64,000 nt of DNA, taken from positions 2,046,001 through 2,110,000 of the forward strand of contig NZ_JARVSM010000001.1 in the NCBI RefSeq assembly GCF_030209175.1. Reading direction: 5' to 3'. Under the pieces are notes generated by a model that saw only the letters and a list, made by a program, of their open reading frames with translations, ran no database searches and was not told where the DNA came from. The stretch's first letter is position 1. Each line of letters starts with the position of its first letter. Positions 52,865 through 62,635 of this stretch are shown here, piece by piece. The DNA is from Pseudomonas sp. efr-133-TYG-5 (GTDB lineage: Bacteria; Pseudomonadota; Gammaproteobacteria; Pseudomonadales; Pseudomonadaceae). Made by a program: the position numbers and the translations under genes.

Positions 52865-53560
52865 CTAGCGGACGATTTTGATTTCGGTGCGGCGGTTCTG
52901 CGCGCGGCCATCGGCGGTTTTGTTGTCCGCCACTGGCTGGCTTTCACCGGCACCGGTCACCGACACGAAGCTGGCGCGTGGCACACCTTGCTGGATCAGG
53001 TATTCCACTACCGAGTGCGCGCGACGATCCGAGAGTTTCTTGTTGTAGGCATCGCTGCCGACACTGTCGGTGTGGCCGGTCACAGTCAGTTGCGCGGTGG
53101 ACGACTCCTGTTTCAGGCGCGTGGCGACTTTATCGAGCACTTGCTTGTCGGCACCGGTCAGCGTGGCCTTGTCGAACTGGAAGTGCACATCGCGGATGAC
53201 AATGGTTTCTTCCTTGACCACTACAGCTTCTTCAACCACTGGTGCAGGGGCTGGTGGCGGGCAACCGTCCGCATCGACCTGCACGCCCTTAGGCGTGTGC
53301 GGGCACTTGTCGCGACTGTCCGGCACACCATCGCCGTCTTCGTCGCCATCACCGTGCACCCAGCAATAGGCGGCCGCCGTACCACCGACGACCAATGCGC
53401 CGTAACCGGCCCACGCCGAGCTCTCGGTCGCCCCGAGGCCCGCACCGACGACACCCCCGACCGCCGCACAGGTCGGCCAGTCGGTTTTCTGCAAACCTGC
53501 GCAACCAGTCAACACACTGGTTAGCAGAACCAAGGGTAATGCTGTCCGAACTATGCTCAT
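52865..53560 (-). CDS. OmpA-family lipoprotein with TSP3 calcium repeat, paralogue
   Basis: 231 aa. Lipobox VLTGC (Cys20), the glycine-zipper-like VGGVVGAGLGATES segment, TSP3 motif DGDEDGDGVPDSRDKC, Pro/Val linker, and OmpA-C domain with VHFQFDKATLTG, VTGHTDSVGSDAYNKKLSDRRAHSV and RAQNRRTEIKI. Same domain order as the 52053-52775 gene, so a tandem duplication. A masking hairpin also lies over its ribosome site. Confidence 0.9.
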   Translation of the reverse strand: MSIVRTALPLVLLTSVLTGCAGLQKTDWPTCAAVGGVVGAGLGATESSAWAGYGALVVGGTAAAYCWVHGDGDEDGDGVPDSRDKCPHTPKGVQVDADGCPPPAPAPVVEEAVVVKEETIVIRDVHFQFDKATLTGADKQVLDKVATRLKQESSTAQLTVTGHTDSVGSDAYNKKLSDRRAHSVVEYLIQQGVPRASFVSVTGAGESQPVADNKTADGRAQNRRTEIKIVR

Positions 53561-53568
53561 CTAGTTTT

Positions 53569-53603
53569 CTCCTGAGGGATCGGCTTAGAACCGATTCAGG
53601 GAG
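53569..53603 (-). promoter_or_regulatory. Hairpin masking the Shine-Dalgarno of the 52865-53560 gene
   Basis: On the minus strand CTCC-C-TGA (53603-53596, one bulged C) pairs with TCAGGAG (53575-53569), with inner ATCGG/CCGAT pairs (53595-53579 region) around a seven-base loop. The AGGAG site lies in the stem. The word GGTCTTTACTCC precedes the structure, as it does in the paralogue (GTCTTTACTCC there). Confidence 0.6.
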
Positions 53604-53759
53604 TAAAGACCGGAGTTTTAATCTCCGCCAGCAATAGGCCACTGCTGTTTGCGACCGTGTTCACAGGACTTCGCCGTGTTGCCTGGCAACCGCCGGCACG
53701 GGGCGCTTTGCCAGCGCAGTCAGGCACGCTAGTCTTGGCGGTCTGATTGAGGAGCATCG

Positions 53760-54257
53760 ATGAACGTCGCCATTTCTTCCCGCACGCCGCAACAGGCCCT
53801 GGCCGCTCTGCTGGAGCGCTACGCCCCGGCGCGCCTGCTGCTGATCGGCGCCAGCGAATTCCCCGCGCTGGCCGCTTTCCGGCAGGCCCACCCGGACACT
53901 CAGGTGGCTTGTGCCGCGCCCGGTGCCCTGCCCGCAGACCTGGCCGCGCAGCGTTTCGACCTGGCGCTGGTGGTCGATTGCCTGGAGCATCTGCCCAAGC
54001 GCGACGGCCTGAATCTGTTGGGCGGCATCCGCAATCTCAACGCCAGCCGCATCGCGGTGCTGGCGGACCTGCCGGCCAGCGGCTGGCAGGAGACGGATTT
54101 CTATTCGCTGGCCCTGCAAGCCAGCGAGCGCTTTCAACGCGACGCGCAGGTACTGACCCTGTTCACCTACGATCTGCTTGACTACAAACAAGTCCCCGAC
54201 TGGCTCAACGCGCGGTTCTGGGCCAATCCGGAAAACTTCGGCAAATACTGGTGGTAA
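53760..54257 (+). CDS. DUF6231 family protein, methyltransferase-like fold
   Basis: 165 aa. [19 protein letters not shown] at residues 23-42 recalls the first strand-loop of a SAM-binding Rossmann fold. [16 protein letters not shown] recalls strand 4 of such enzymes. The glycine motif is weak, so catalysis is uncertain. Precedes the YchJ-like gene by four bases, probably cotranscribed. Confidence 0.7.
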   Translation: MNVAISSRTPQQALAALLERYAPARLLLIGASEFPALAAFRQAHPDTQVACAAPGALPADLAAQRFDLALVVDCLEHLPKRDGLNLLGGIRNLNASRIAVLADLPASGWQETDFYSLALQASERFQRDAQVLTLFTYDLLDYKQVPDWLNARFWANPENFGKYWW

Positions 54258-54261
54258 TGCA

Positions 54262-54738
54262 ATGAGTACAGCCATTTGCCCGTGCGGCAGCGGTAATCTG
54301 CTGGAGGCCTGCTGTGGCCACTATCACGCCGGCCACCCCGCGCCGTGCGCCGAAGCCCTGATGCGCTCGCGCTACAGCGCCTATGTGCTGGGCCTGGTCG
54401 ATTACCTGGTGGCCACCACCCTGCCCGCCCAGCAGGCCGGGCTGGATCGCCAGGCGATCAGCAGCTGGAGTGCACAGAGCACCTGGCTCGGTCTGGAAGT
54501 GGAAGGCTCGGAAGTCTTTGGCGGCCAGCCGGAACACGCCTTTGTCACCTTCACCGCGCGCTGGCACGACAGCCAAGGCGAGCACAGCCACCGCGAACGC
54601 TCGTCGTTCGTGCAGAACGGCGGGCGCTGGTACTTCATCGATCCGACCGTGCAGTTGAAGCTGGGGCGCAATGATGCGTGTCCGTGTGCGAGCGGGCAGA
54701 AGTTCAAGAAGTGCTGTGCGGGGTATTTCGGCGCGTAA
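54262..54738 (+). CDS. YchJ-family protein with two SEC-C zinc motifs
   Basis: 158 aa. SEC-C motifs at both ends: [19 protein letters not shown] (N-terminal) and [18 protein letters not shown] (C-terminal). A cystatin/NTF2-like UPF0225 domain with [19 protein letters not shown] lies between. Matches YchJ in size. Zinc-binding, cytosolic; role unknown. Confidence 0.88.
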   Translation: MSTAICPCGSGNLLEACCGHYHAGHPAPCAEALMRSRYSAYVLGLVDYLVATTLPAQQAGLDRQAISSWSAQSTWLGLEVEGSEVFGGQPEHAFVTFTARWHDSQGEHSHRERSSFVQNGGRWYFIDPTVQLKLGRNDACPCASGQKFKKCCAGYFGA

Positions 54739-54839
54739 TAACCCAAGACCGCAGCCTGCGGCGCCACGCGACGCAGGCAGACGCTGGCGCAGGCTGCGAT
54801 CCTGTTAGCGTCTAGACTGGCTGCAAAGGGAGTTCAACC

Positions 54840-55325
54840 ATGCTCGGTCGTTGGCGCACACTGCAATGCTTCACGTTGATCCTGTTGCTGAACCTCGGCG
54901 GCTGCGCCTCGTGGTTCGCCGACGACAGCGTCGATCCCGCGGTACACCTGGTCAAAGTCGAGGTGGTGCGCGCCAAGTTGCTCGAACAGAAATTCATCCT
55001 GCACTTTCGTATCGACAACCCCAACGACAGCGACCTGACGGTACGCGGCCTGGAGTACCGCATTCACCTGGCCGACCTGCTGCTGGCCGACGGCGAGTAC
55101 GAACACTGGATCACGGTCGGCGCGAAAAGCAGCCGGTTCTACAACGTGCCGATTCGCACCAACCTGTGGCCACAGGTCAAAGAAGTGGTGAAGATGCTGA
55201 AAAATCCGCGGCAGCAGATCCCTTATCGGCTGGAAGGCGAGATGGAAACCGGTTTATTCATCGCCCACTACGTGCACCTGGCGCGCAATGGCGTGATAAT
55301 CCCCGCCGATTTAATTCCGGAGTGA
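54840..55325 (+). CDS. LEA type 2 (WHy domain) lipoprotein
   Basis: 161 aa. Lipobox NLGGC at Cys22 after a short hydrophobic signal, then a single immunoglobulin-like LEA_2/WHy domain with [20 protein letters not shown], the conserved NPN. Proteins like this protect against drying or stress, by family analogy. Followed after five bases by the His-rich SEC-C gene. Confidence 0.85.
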   Translation: MLGRWRTLQCFTLILLLNLGGCASWFADDSVDPAVHLVKVEVVRAKLLEQKFILHFRIDNPNDSDLTVRGLEYRIHLADLLLADGEYEHWITVGAKSSRFYNVPIRTNLWPQVKEVVKMLKNPRQQIPYRLEGEMETGLFIAHYVHLARNGVIIPADLIPE

Positions 55326-55330
55326 ACCCG

Positions 55331-55534
55331 ATGACCCAGCAACCTCATGTCCATGGCCCTGACTGCAACCACGATCATGACCATCACCACGATCACGACC
55401 ATGGCCATGTCCACGGCCCGAACTGCGGCCACGCCCACCAGGAACCGGTGCGCAACGCCCTGAAGGACGTTGGCCGCAACGACCCTTGCCCATGCGGCAA
55501 CGGCAAGAAATTCAAGAAGTGCCACGGCGCTTGA
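55331..55534 (+). CDS. Small His-rich SEC-C metal-binding protein
   Basis: 67 aa. The first half is a histidine/aspartate-rich stretch ([20 protein letters not shown] onward) that should bind several metal ions. The second half is one SEC-C motif, [14 protein letters not shown]. Likely a zinc or nickel store or chaperone; inference. Cotranscribed with the lipoprotein before it. Confidence 0.85.
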   Translation: MTQQPHVHGPDCNHDHDHHHDHDHGHVHGPNCGHAHQEPVRNALKDVGRNDPCPCGNGKKFKKCHGA

Positions 55535-55569
55535 TGTTTCGGGCGAACATGCGTTTCGCCCGTCAGATC

Positions 55570-55595
55570 GCTATCGCGGGCCTGCTCGCGATAGC
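55570..55595. terminator. Hairpin after the SEC-C genes
   Basis: gctatcgcg (55570-55578) pairs with cgcgatagc (55587-55595) around an eight-base loop. No T-run; it may be a REP-type remnant that stops transcription from either side. Confidence 0.5.
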
Positions 55596-55612
55596 ACGGT
55601 CAGCTGCGATGT

Positions 55613-56170
55613 TCAGCCTGCCGCCAGAATCCGCCCGCTGCTGACCACCGTCGCATACTCACCCTGCAGATTCCCCAGCGACATCCCGTGCACCTCTTCA
55701 GCCGAACGCAACGTACCGAAATAGTCGGCCTTGTCGAAGGTAAAGCACGCATCCTCCGCCACCCAGGTCTCGAACCCCAGATTGCCCGCCGTGCGCGCTG
55801 TGGACTCCACTGAATTGTTCGTCGCCACGCCGACAATGACCAATTGCCCGATCCCCGCTTCACGCAACTGCACTTCCAGCCCCGTCGCACAAAACGCGTC
55901 CGGCACCTGCTTCTGCACCCGCCGCTCGCCGTCCTGCGGCACGAAGCGTTCCTGGAACTCCACCCCTGACTGCTCGGGCCAGAACACCGAATCCGGCGAG
56001 CGCGACAAGTGCTGCACATGGATCACCGGCCGCCCGCTGCGCCGCCAGAAACCGAGCAAATCGAGGATCCGCTCTTCGGCCAACGGATTGTTCCGGCGCC
56101 CCAGACGCGGCTGCAGAATGCCTTTTTGCTGGTCGATGATGATCAGTGCCGCATTGGCGCGAAGCTCCAT
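55613..56170 (-). CDS. Isochorismatase-fold hydrolase lacking the catalytic Cys
   Basis: 185 aa from the ATG at 56170 (MELRANAALIIIDQQKGILQ). A GTG at 56185 is the other option. The fold motifs are present: Asp13 in IIIDQQKG, Lys88 in QKQVPDAF and the loop VGVATNNSVESTARTAGNLGF. The usual catalytic cysteine in that loop is Ser120 here. So it is related to cysteine hydrolases such as nicotinamidase but may be inactive or use other chemistry, as in the YecD/isochorismatase-type members. Cytosolic. Confidence 0.8.
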   Translation of the reverse strand: MELRANAALIIIDQQKGILQPRLGRRNNPLAEERILDLLGFWRRSGRPVIHVQHLSRSPDSVFWPEQSGVEFQERFVPQDGERRVQKQVPDAFCATGLEVQLREAGIGQLVIVGVATNNSVESTARTAGNLGFETWVAEDACFTFDKADYFGTLRSAEEVHGMSLGNLQGEYATVVSSGRILAAG

Positions 56171-56316
56171 GGCGATTTTTCTCACAAGAGGTCATTGAAT
56201 TTCCCGCACTTGAGCATCACTTCCTGTGGGTACGCAAGCCATCGAATGCACACGGGACGACCTGACGCCGGCGTTTGCTGTCCGCATGCAAGCCATTTCC
56301 TGATTTGGAGCTTTCC

Positions 56317-56961
56317 ATGATCGATCTGTATTACTGGACCACCCCCAACGGCCACAAGATCTCCCTGTTCCTCGAAGAAGCCCGCCTCGCCTACAACGTG
56401 CATCCGATCAACATCAGCCAGGGCGAGCAGTTCCAGCCGCACTTCCTGAAGATTTCCCCGAACAACCGCATTCCGGCCATCGTCGATCATCAGCCGGCCG
56501 ATGGTGGCGCGCCGTTGTCGCTGTTCGAGTCCGGGGCGATTCTGTTGTACCTGGCGGAGAAGACCGGGAAATTCCTCCCCAAAGACCTGCGCGGGCGCCA
56601 GACCGCCCTGCAATGGCTGTTCTGGCAAATGGGCGGACTGGGGCCGATGGCCGGGCAGAATCATCACTTCAGCCAGTTTGCTGCGGAAAAAATCCCCTAC
56701 GCGATCAAGCGCTACATCGACGAAACCGCGCGCCTGTACGGTGTGCTGGACAAGCAACTGGCCGCTAATAGGTTCGTCGCCGGCAGCGAATACAGCATCG
56801 CCGACATGGCCATCTACCCGTGGATCGTCTCGCACAAATGGCAGAGCCAGAACCTGGAAGACTTCCCGAACGTGCAGCGCTGGTTCAAGCAGATCCAGGA
56901 GCGTCCGGCGACCGTGAAGGCCTATGCGCTGGTGCAGAAGATCAATCCGCCGAAGGCCTGA
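56317..56961 (+). CDS. Glutathione transferase, YfcG/Nu-class-like
   Basis: 214 aa from the ATG at 56317, with GGAG upstream. Thioredoxin-like N-domain begins MIDLYYWTTPNGHKISLFLEE, with TTPNGHK as in Nu-class YfcG/YghU. The cis-Pro and glutathione site are IPAIVDHQPADGG, with LFESGAILLYLAEKTG. The helical C-domain has FVAGSEYSIADMAIYPW. Nu-class members act as disulfide reductases in the cytosol. Confidence 0.88.
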   Translation: MIDLYYWTTPNGHKISLFLEEARLAYNVHPINISQGEQFQPHFLKISPNNRIPAIVDHQPADGGAPLSLFESGAILLYLAEKTGKFLPKDLRGRQTALQWLFWQMGGLGPMAGQNHHFSQFAAEKIPYAIKRYIDETARLYGVLDKQLAANRFVAGSEYSIADMAIYPWIVSHKWQSQNLEDFPNVQRWFKQIQERPATVKAYALVQKINPPKA

Positions 56962-56969
56962 CCGGCCTT

Positions 56970-57062
56970 GATCGTTCCCATGTAGAGGCGTCGAACCGTG
57001 CGCTTGGAAATGGGCCGCGGAGCGACCCGGGCTGCATTCCCACGCAGAGCGTGGGAACGATC
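56970..57062. repeat. Pseudomonas intergenic inverted-repeat element
   Basis: Starts gatcgttccca and ends tgggaacgatc, with a palindromic cacgcagagcgtg near the right side. I recognise this word set from repeats scattered in Pseudomonas genomes. The left arm looks degenerate. Confidence 0.65.
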
Positions 57063-57164
57063 TGCGTGAGCGGTAAGAAATAACCGCTCGCCCCGCTTGC
57101 GCGGCCACCTCCTGCTCACTAACGTAGCGCCTTTACTGACGCTACCCCCCGCAGGAGCTTTGCC

Positions 57165-59615
57165 ATGGCCTCGCCAGCCCTCACACAATTTCTTCCCCGG
57201 TTCGGCGTTGCCGCAGCAGTGGCCGGTGTCTTGAGCCTGTCCGGTTGCCAGACCTGGAACGCTCAGGACACCCTCCCGCCAACCTCCGGTGTGCAGCCGC
57301 TCAAGGGCCTGGCGCAGAACGTCTCGGTGCGGCGCAACGCCATGGGCATGCCGCTGATCGAGAGCAACAGCTTCCACGATGCGCTGTTCGCCCTCGGTTA
57401 TGTGCACGCCAGCGACCGCATCAACCAGATGGTCACCCTGCGCCTGCTGGCCCAGGGCCGCCTGGCGGAAATGTCCGGGGCGTCGCTGCTCGATGCCGAC
57501 CGCTACATGCGTGCGGTCAATCTGAAGAAGAGCGCCGACGAGCTGTACAAGGCCTCGTCGCCGCGCCTCAAACGCTTCTTCGAAGTCTATGCGCGGGGCG
57601 TCAACGCCTACCTGTTCCGCTATGCCGAGAAACTGCCGGGCGACCTCGCCAGCAGCGGTTACAAGCCGGAGTACTGGAAGCCGGAAGATTCGGCGCTGAT
57701 TTTCTGCCTGCTGAACTTCAGCCAGTCGGCCAACCTGCCGGAAGAAATCGCCTCACTGGTGCTGGCGCAGACGGTCAGCAGCGACAAACTCGCCTGGCTG
57801 ACGCCATCGGCGCCTGACGAAAACCTGCCGCTGGCCGAAGCCGACAAGCTGCAGGGCATCAAGCTCAACGGGCAGATCCCCGGCCTCGGCGAACTGAGCA
57901 ACGCCAGTGAACAACTGGCGGCGCTGAATCTGCTCGGCACCACGACCTCGAACAACTGGGCCATCGCCCCGCAGCGCAGCCGCAGCGGCAAGAGCCTGCT
58001 GGCCAGCGATAGCCACGGCCCGCTGGCCGCGCCGTCGCTGTGGAGCTTCGTGCAGATCCGCGCGCCGAAATATCAGGCCGCCGGTGTCACCGTGGCCGGT
58101 CTGCCGATGGTGCTCGGCGGTTTCAACGGCAAAGTGGCGTGGAGCCTGACCAGCGTGCTCGGCGACAACCAGGACCTGTTCCTGGAAAAAATCCGTCGCC
58201 AGGGCAGCAGCCTGACCTACGAGGTCAATGGCAAATGGCAGCCGCTGGGCGTGCGCAATGAAACCTATTTCGTCAAAGGCCAGCGGCCGATTCGCGAAGC
58301 GGTGTACGAAACCCGCCACGGTGCGCTGCTCAACAGCTCACAGGCTGCCGCCCAAGGGGCAGGCTTTGGCCTGGCGTTGCAGACCCCGAGCTTCACCGAT
58401 GACAAATCCCTCGATGCGTTCTTCGACCTGAGCCGCGCCCAGACCGTGGAACGCGCCTCCGACGCCAGCCGGGAAATCCGCGCCATCGCGCTGAACCTGG
58501 TGTTCGCCGACGCCAGCAACATCGGCTGGCAAGTCACCGGGCGTTTCCCCAACCGTCGCGAAGGCGAAGGCCTGCTGCCCTCGCCGGGCTGGGAAGGTCG
58601 CTACGACTGGGACGGTTACGCCGACCCGATGCTCCATCCGTACGATCAGGACCCGGCGCAAGGCTGGCTCGGCACGGCCAACCAGCGAGTCATTCCCCAT
58701 GGCTACGGCATGCAACTGTCCAACTCCTGGGCCGCCCCGGAACGTGGCGAGCGCCTGGCCGAACTGGCCGGCAGCGGCAAACATGACGGCCGCAGCGTGA
58801 TCGCCATGCAATACGACCAGACCACCACCTTCGCCGCCAAACTGAAGAAGATGTTCGAGGCACCGGGCATGGCCCAGCCGCTGAAACAGGCAATCGATGC
58901 CCTGCCGGAAGCCGAGCGCAACAAGGCCCGCGAGGCCTACACGCGTTTGCTGGCGTTCGACGGCAAGCTCAGCCCGACTTCGGCCGATGCAGCGATCTAC
59001 GAACTGTTCCTGCAGGAAAGCATGAAGCAGATCTTCCTCGACGAACTCGGCCCCGAATCGAGTCCGGCGTGGAAAGCCTTTGTCGCCAATGGTGATCTTT
59101 CCTACGCGGCGCAGGCCGATCACCTGCTCGGTCGTGAAGACAGCCCTTTCTGGGACGACGTGCGCACCCCGCACAAAGAAGACAAACCGGCGATCCTCGC
59201 CCGCAGCCTGGCCGCAGCGATCAGCGCCGGCGACAGTCAACTCGGCGGCGATCACAAGGCCTGGCAGTGGGGCAAACTGCATCGCTACGAATGGAAAAAC
59301 GCCAGCGGCCAGACCGTGCGCGGTCCACTCGCCGCGGGCGGTGACCACACCACGCTGAACACCGCGGCGTTTGCCTGGGGTCAGGACTTCAACACCCGCC
59401 GTGCGCCGTCGATGCGTTTCATCGTCGACTTCGGCCAGAGTGAGCCGCTGATGGGGCAGAACGGCACAGGACAGTCGGGTAACCCGGCCAGTGCGAGCTA
59501 CCTCAACGGCATCGATGCCTGGCTCAAGGGCCAGTACATCGGTCTGCCGATGCAGCCGCAGAACTTTGATCGGGTCTACGGAAAAACGCGCCTGACCCTG
59601 ACGCCCGGCAAATAA
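57165..59615 (+). CDS. quiP: Acyl-homoserine lactone acylase QuiP
   Basis: 816-aa Ntn-hydrolase of the penicillin acylase family that cleaves the amide of long-chain acyl-homoserine lactones (quorum quenching). It follows P. aeruginosa QuiP (PA1032) closely: start [17 protein letters not shown], lipobox LSLSGC (Cys28), [17 protein letters not shown]. The nucleophile Ser262 is in [16 protein letters not shown], where self-cleavage would free the beta chain. It then ends LDRVYG-like [14 protein letters not shown]. About 30 residues shorter than QuiP, partly in the [11 protein letters not shown] region. Periplasmic. Confidence 0.9.
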   Translation: MASPALTQFLPRFGVAAAVAGVLSLSGCQTWNAQDTLPPTSGVQPLKGLAQNVSVRRNAMGMPLIESNSFHDALFALGYVHASDRINQMVTLRLLAQGRLAEMSGASLLDADRYMRAVNLKKSADELYKASSPRLKRFFEVYARGVNAYLFRYAEKLPGDLASSGYKPEYWKPEDSALIFCLLNFSQSANLPEEIASLVLAQTVSSDKLAWLTPSAPDENLPLAEADKLQGIKLNGQIPGLGELSNASEQLAALNLLGTTTSNNWAIAPQRSRSGKSLLASDSHGPLAAPSLWSFVQIRAPKYQAAGVTVAGLPMVLGGFNGKVAWSLTSVLGDNQDLFLEKIRRQGSSLTYEVNGKWQPLGVRNETYFVKGQRPIREAVYETRHGALLNSSQAAAQGAGFGLALQTPSFTDDKSLDAFFDLSRAQTVERASDASREIRAIALNLVFADASNIGWQVTGRFPNRREGEGLLPSPGWEGRYDWDGYADPMLHPYDQDPAQGWLGTANQRVIPHGYGMQLSNSWAAPERGERLAELAGSGKHDGRSVIAMQYDQTTTFAAKLKKMFEAPGMAQPLKQAIDALPEAERNKAREAYTRLLAFDGKLSPTSADAAIYELFLQESMKQIFLDELGPESSPAWKAFVANGDLSYAAQADHLLGREDSPFWDDVRTPHKEDKPAILARSLAAAISAGDSQLGGDHKAWQWGKLHRYEWKNASGQTVRGPLAAGGDHTTLNTAAFAWGQDFNTRRAPSMRFIVDFGQSEPLMGQNGTGQSGNPASASYLNGIDAWLKGQYIGLPMQPQNFDRVYGKTRLTLTPGK

Positions 59616-59915
59616 CCCCCCAGGCGAATAGTCCCATCGCCCTGATCCTGTCCCGACGGGAGGGGGGACTGATTGGGGTTGCTGGAAAACTACATCGAGC
59701 CGAACGCCCGACGCCGAATCCCACATCGGCCCGGGCTTTCAGGCCGGTGCAGGACGCCAGACACCTCCGTCAGCCCCCTCTCCCTCCGGGAGGGCTGGGG
59801 TAAGGGGGAGCGAGTTCCCCTGCTGCCCTGCCCCTGCGCCGCCCGCAAAAGTCGATAGAACTTCCGTCCCCGCACCCGCCTCATAGCTAACAAGCCCACC
59901 CTTTGCGGGAACGAC
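59616..59915. other. Gap after quiP with a small repeat
   Basis: No gene seen. At 59774-59806 the word ccctctccctccgggagg with the following ggctggggtaaggggg matches a small hairpin repeat that I associate with Pseudomonas intergenic regions. A gggaggggg run sits near 59660. Confidence 0.5.
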
Positions 59916-60950
59916 ATGGACCTGGTTATCGCGCGTCCCGAAGGCTTGTACTGCCCCGCCGGAGATTTCTACATCGACCCGTGGCGGCCGGTCGAGCGCT
60001 CGGTCATCACCCACGCCCACGGCGATCACGCCCGCGGCGGCAACCAGCATTATCTGGCCAGCAGCGCCAGCGAAGGCATTCTGCGTGCACGCCTGGGCCA
60101 GGACATCAACCTGCAGACCCTGGCCTACGGCCAGCGCCTGACCCACCACGGCGTCACCCTCAGCTTCCACCCTGCCGGTCACGTGCTGGGCTCGGCCCAG
60201 GTGCGCCTGGAGTACGGCGGTGAGGTCTGGGTCGCCTCCGGCGACTACAAAATCGAGCCCGATGGCACCTGCGCGCCCTTCGAACCGGTGCGCTGCCACA
60301 CCTTCATCACCGAATCGACGTTCGGCCTGCCGATCTATCGCTGGCAGCCGCAAGCCCAGGTGTTCGCCGAAATCAACGATTGGTGGCGGGGCAATATCGC
60401 GGCCAGCAAGGCCAGCGTGCTGTTCTGCTATTCGTTCGGCAAGGCCCAGCGGATTCTCCACGGCATCGACGAAAACATCGGCCCGATCCTCAGCCACGGC
60501 GCGGTCGAGCCGTTGAACCGCGTCTACCGCGACGCCGGGGTGTACCTGCCGCCGACCCTCTACGCCGGGGACGTAAAGAAAAGCGATCCGTTGATGCGTC
60601 AGGCGCTGGTCATTGCCCCGCCCTCCGCCGGTGGCAGCAGCTGGATGCGCCGCTTCGGCGATTACAGCGACAGCTTTGCCAGCGGCTGGATGCGCCTGCG
60701 CGGCACGCGGCGGCGGCGTGGCGTCGATCGCGGCTTCGTGCTCTCCGATCACGCCGACTGGCCGGGCCTGCTGTGGGCCATCGCCCAGACCGGCGCCGAA
60801 CGGGTGATGGTCACCCACGGTTCGATCGGCGTGCTCGTCCGTCACCTGCGCGAGCAAGGCCTCGATGCCCAGGGTTTCAACACCGAATACGGTGACGATG
60901 AAGAGGACAACGTCGCCGCCGAACCGGCAATCGCCGAGGTGCAACCATGA
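59916..60950 (+). CDS. Ligase-associated DNA exonuclease
   Basis: 344 aa, metallo-beta-lactamase fold with beta-CASP-like helical part. Metal site HAHGDHARGG (residues 29-38), FHPAGHVLGSAQV, SGDYKIEPDG and FVLSDHADWPGL near the C-terminus. This family (with DNA ligase, DEXH helicase Lhr and phosphoesterase PdeM) forms a repair cluster. Here it overlaps the ligase by four bases (ATGA). The helicase and PdeM partners are not in this window. Confidence 0.88.
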   Translation: MDLVIARPEGLYCPAGDFYIDPWRPVERSVITHAHGDHARGGNQHYLASSASEGILRARLGQDINLQTLAYGQRLTHHGVTLSFHPAGHVLGSAQVRLEYGGEVWVASGDYKIEPDGTCAPFEPVRCHTFITESTFGLPIYRWQPQAQVFAEINDWWRGNIAASKASVLFCYSFGKAQRILHGIDENIGPILSHGAVEPLNRVYRDAGVYLPPTLYAGDVKKSDPLMRQALVIAPPSAGGSSWMRRFGDYSDSFASGWMRLRGTRRRRGVDRGFVLSDHADWPGLLWAIAQTGAERVMVTHGSIGVLVRHLREQGLDAQGFNTEYGDDEEDNVAAEPAIAEVQP

Positions 60951-62635
60951 AGGATTTCGCCGGGTTGTACGCCGAACTCGACGCGACCACGTCGAGCAAC
61001 GCCAAACTTGCCGCCATGCAGGCCTACTTCGCCCAGGCCGCACCGCAGGATGCCGCCTGGGCGGTGTATTTCCTGTCCGGCGGTCGGCCGCGGCAACTGG
61101 TGCCGGTGCGCATCCTGCGCGAACTGGCGGTCGAGGTGTCCGGACTGACCCCGTGGTTGTTCGAAGAGAGCTACCAGGCCGTCGGCGATCTGGCGGAAAC
61201 CATTTCCCTGGTCCTGGCCGAAAACCCGCACAGCTCCGCCGCCGGCCTCGCCGAATGGATCGAAGACAAACTGCTGCCGCTGCGCGGGGAAACCCCGGAA
61301 AACCTCGCCCGCCTGTTACCGCAGCTGTGGGCGCAACTGGATCGGCCGAGCCTGATGCTGTGCATCAAGTTGATCACCGGCAGCTTCCGCGTCGGCGTGT
61401 CGAGACTGCTGGTGACCCGGGCCCTGGCGGCAATGGCCGGGCTCGACAGCAAACGCGTGGCCCAGCGCCTGGTGGGTTACACCGACCTGTCCAACCGGCC
61501 GAGCGCCGACAGTTACCTGAAACTGATCGCTGCGGAATCCGCCGACGAACATGCGCAGCGGGGCGGCCAGCCCTATCCGTTTTTTCTTGCCCACGCCCTG
61601 TCGCAACCGGTGGAACAGTTCGAAACCCTGCTCGGCCCGGCCAGCAACTGGCAGGTGGAATGGAAGTGGGACGGCATCCGTGCCCAGGTGGTCAAGCGTG
61701 ACGGGCGGCTGTGGATCTGGTCGCGTGGCGAGGAACTGGTGACCGAGCGCTTCCCCGAACTTGACGTGCTGGTACAGGGGTTGCCCGACGGCACGGTGAT
61801 CGACGGCGAAATCGTCGTATGGAAGAACGCCGGGCCCGGCACCGTAGACGCCTTCGACCCGCAAGCCACGACGCCACCGGCCGTGCAACCGTTTGCCCAG
61901 CTGCAGCAGCGGATCGGGCGTAAGACGCTGGACAAAAAGATTCTCGAGGAAGTGCCGGTGGTGGTCCTCGCCTATGACTTGCTGGAATGGCAGGGTGACG
62001 ACTGGCGCAACCAGCCCCAGGCGCGACGCCGGGAACAGCTGGACCAGGTGATTGCCCGCTGTAACAGCCCGGTGCTGTTACCTTCGCCGGTGCTGAGCGG
62101 CACCGACTGGTTCGATCTGGCCCGCCAGCGTGAAGCGTCACGACGCCTGGGCGTCGAGGGCATGATGCTCAAGGCCCGCGATGCGATGTACGGCGTGGGC
62201 CGGACCAAGGACATGGGCGTGTGGTGGAAATGGAAGGTCGACCCGTTCAGCGTCGACGCCGTGCTGATCTACGCCCAGCGCGGCCACGGGCGCCGCGCCA
62301 GCCTGTACAGCGATTACACCTTCGCCGTGTGGGACGGCCCGCCGAGCGCCAGCCAACGCTCGCTGGTGCCGTTCGCCAAGGCTTATTCCGGGCTGACCGA
62401 TGAGGAAATGCGCCAGGTCGACAGCATCGTGCGCAAGACCACCGTGGAAAAATTCGGCCCGGTCAGCAGCGTGAAGCCAAGCCTGGTGTTCGAACTGGGC
62501 TTCGAAGGCATCGCCCTCTCACGCCGGCACAAGAGCGGCATTGCCGTGCGCTTCCCGCGCATGCTGCGCTGGCGCCAGGACAAGACCGTCGACGAAGCCG
62601 ACAGCCTGGCGACGCTGCAGGATCTGCTGGCCTGA
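60947..62635 (+). CDS. ATP-dependent DNA ligase, exonuclease-associated type
   Basis: 562 aa. An N-terminal DNA-binding domain (about 1-200) is followed by the nucleotidyltransferase domain with KWDGIRAQ (motif I; adenylated Lys240). Motif III VIDGEIVVWK and motif IV EGMMLKARDAMYG are followed by motif V WWKWKVDPFSVDAVLI. The OB domain is at the C-terminus (FGPVSSVKPSLVFELGFEGIALSRRH). Not the NAD-dependent LigA and no LigD polymerase part. Works in a repair path with the upstream exonuclease. ATGA overlap shows coupling. Confidence 0.9.
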   Translation: MKDFAGLYAELDATTSSNAKLAAMQAYFAQAAPQDAAWAVYFLSGGRPRQLVPVRILRELAVEVSGLTPWLFEESYQAVGDLAETISLVLAENPHSSAAGLAEWIEDKLLPLRGETPENLARLLPQLWAQLDRPSLMLCIKLITGSFRVGVSRLLVTRALAAMAGLDSKRVAQRLVGYTDLSNRPSADSYLKLIAAESADEHAQRGGQPYPFFLAHALSQPVEQFETLLGPASNWQVEWKWDGIRAQVVKRDGRLWIWSRGEELVTERFPELDVLVQGLPDGTVIDGEIVVWKNAGPGTVDAFDPQATTPPAVQPFAQLQQRIGRKTLDKKILEEVPVVVLAYDLLEWQGDDWRNQPQARRREQLDQVIARCNSPVLLPSPVLSGTDWFDLARQREASRRLGVEGMMLKARDAMYGVGRTKDMGVWWKWKVDPFSVDAVLIYAQRGHGRRASLYSDYTFAVWDGPPSASQRSLVPFAKAYSGLTDEEMRQVDSIVRKTTVEKFGPVSSVKPSLVFELGFEGIALSRRHKSGIAVRFPRMLRWRQDKTVDEADSLATLQDLLA

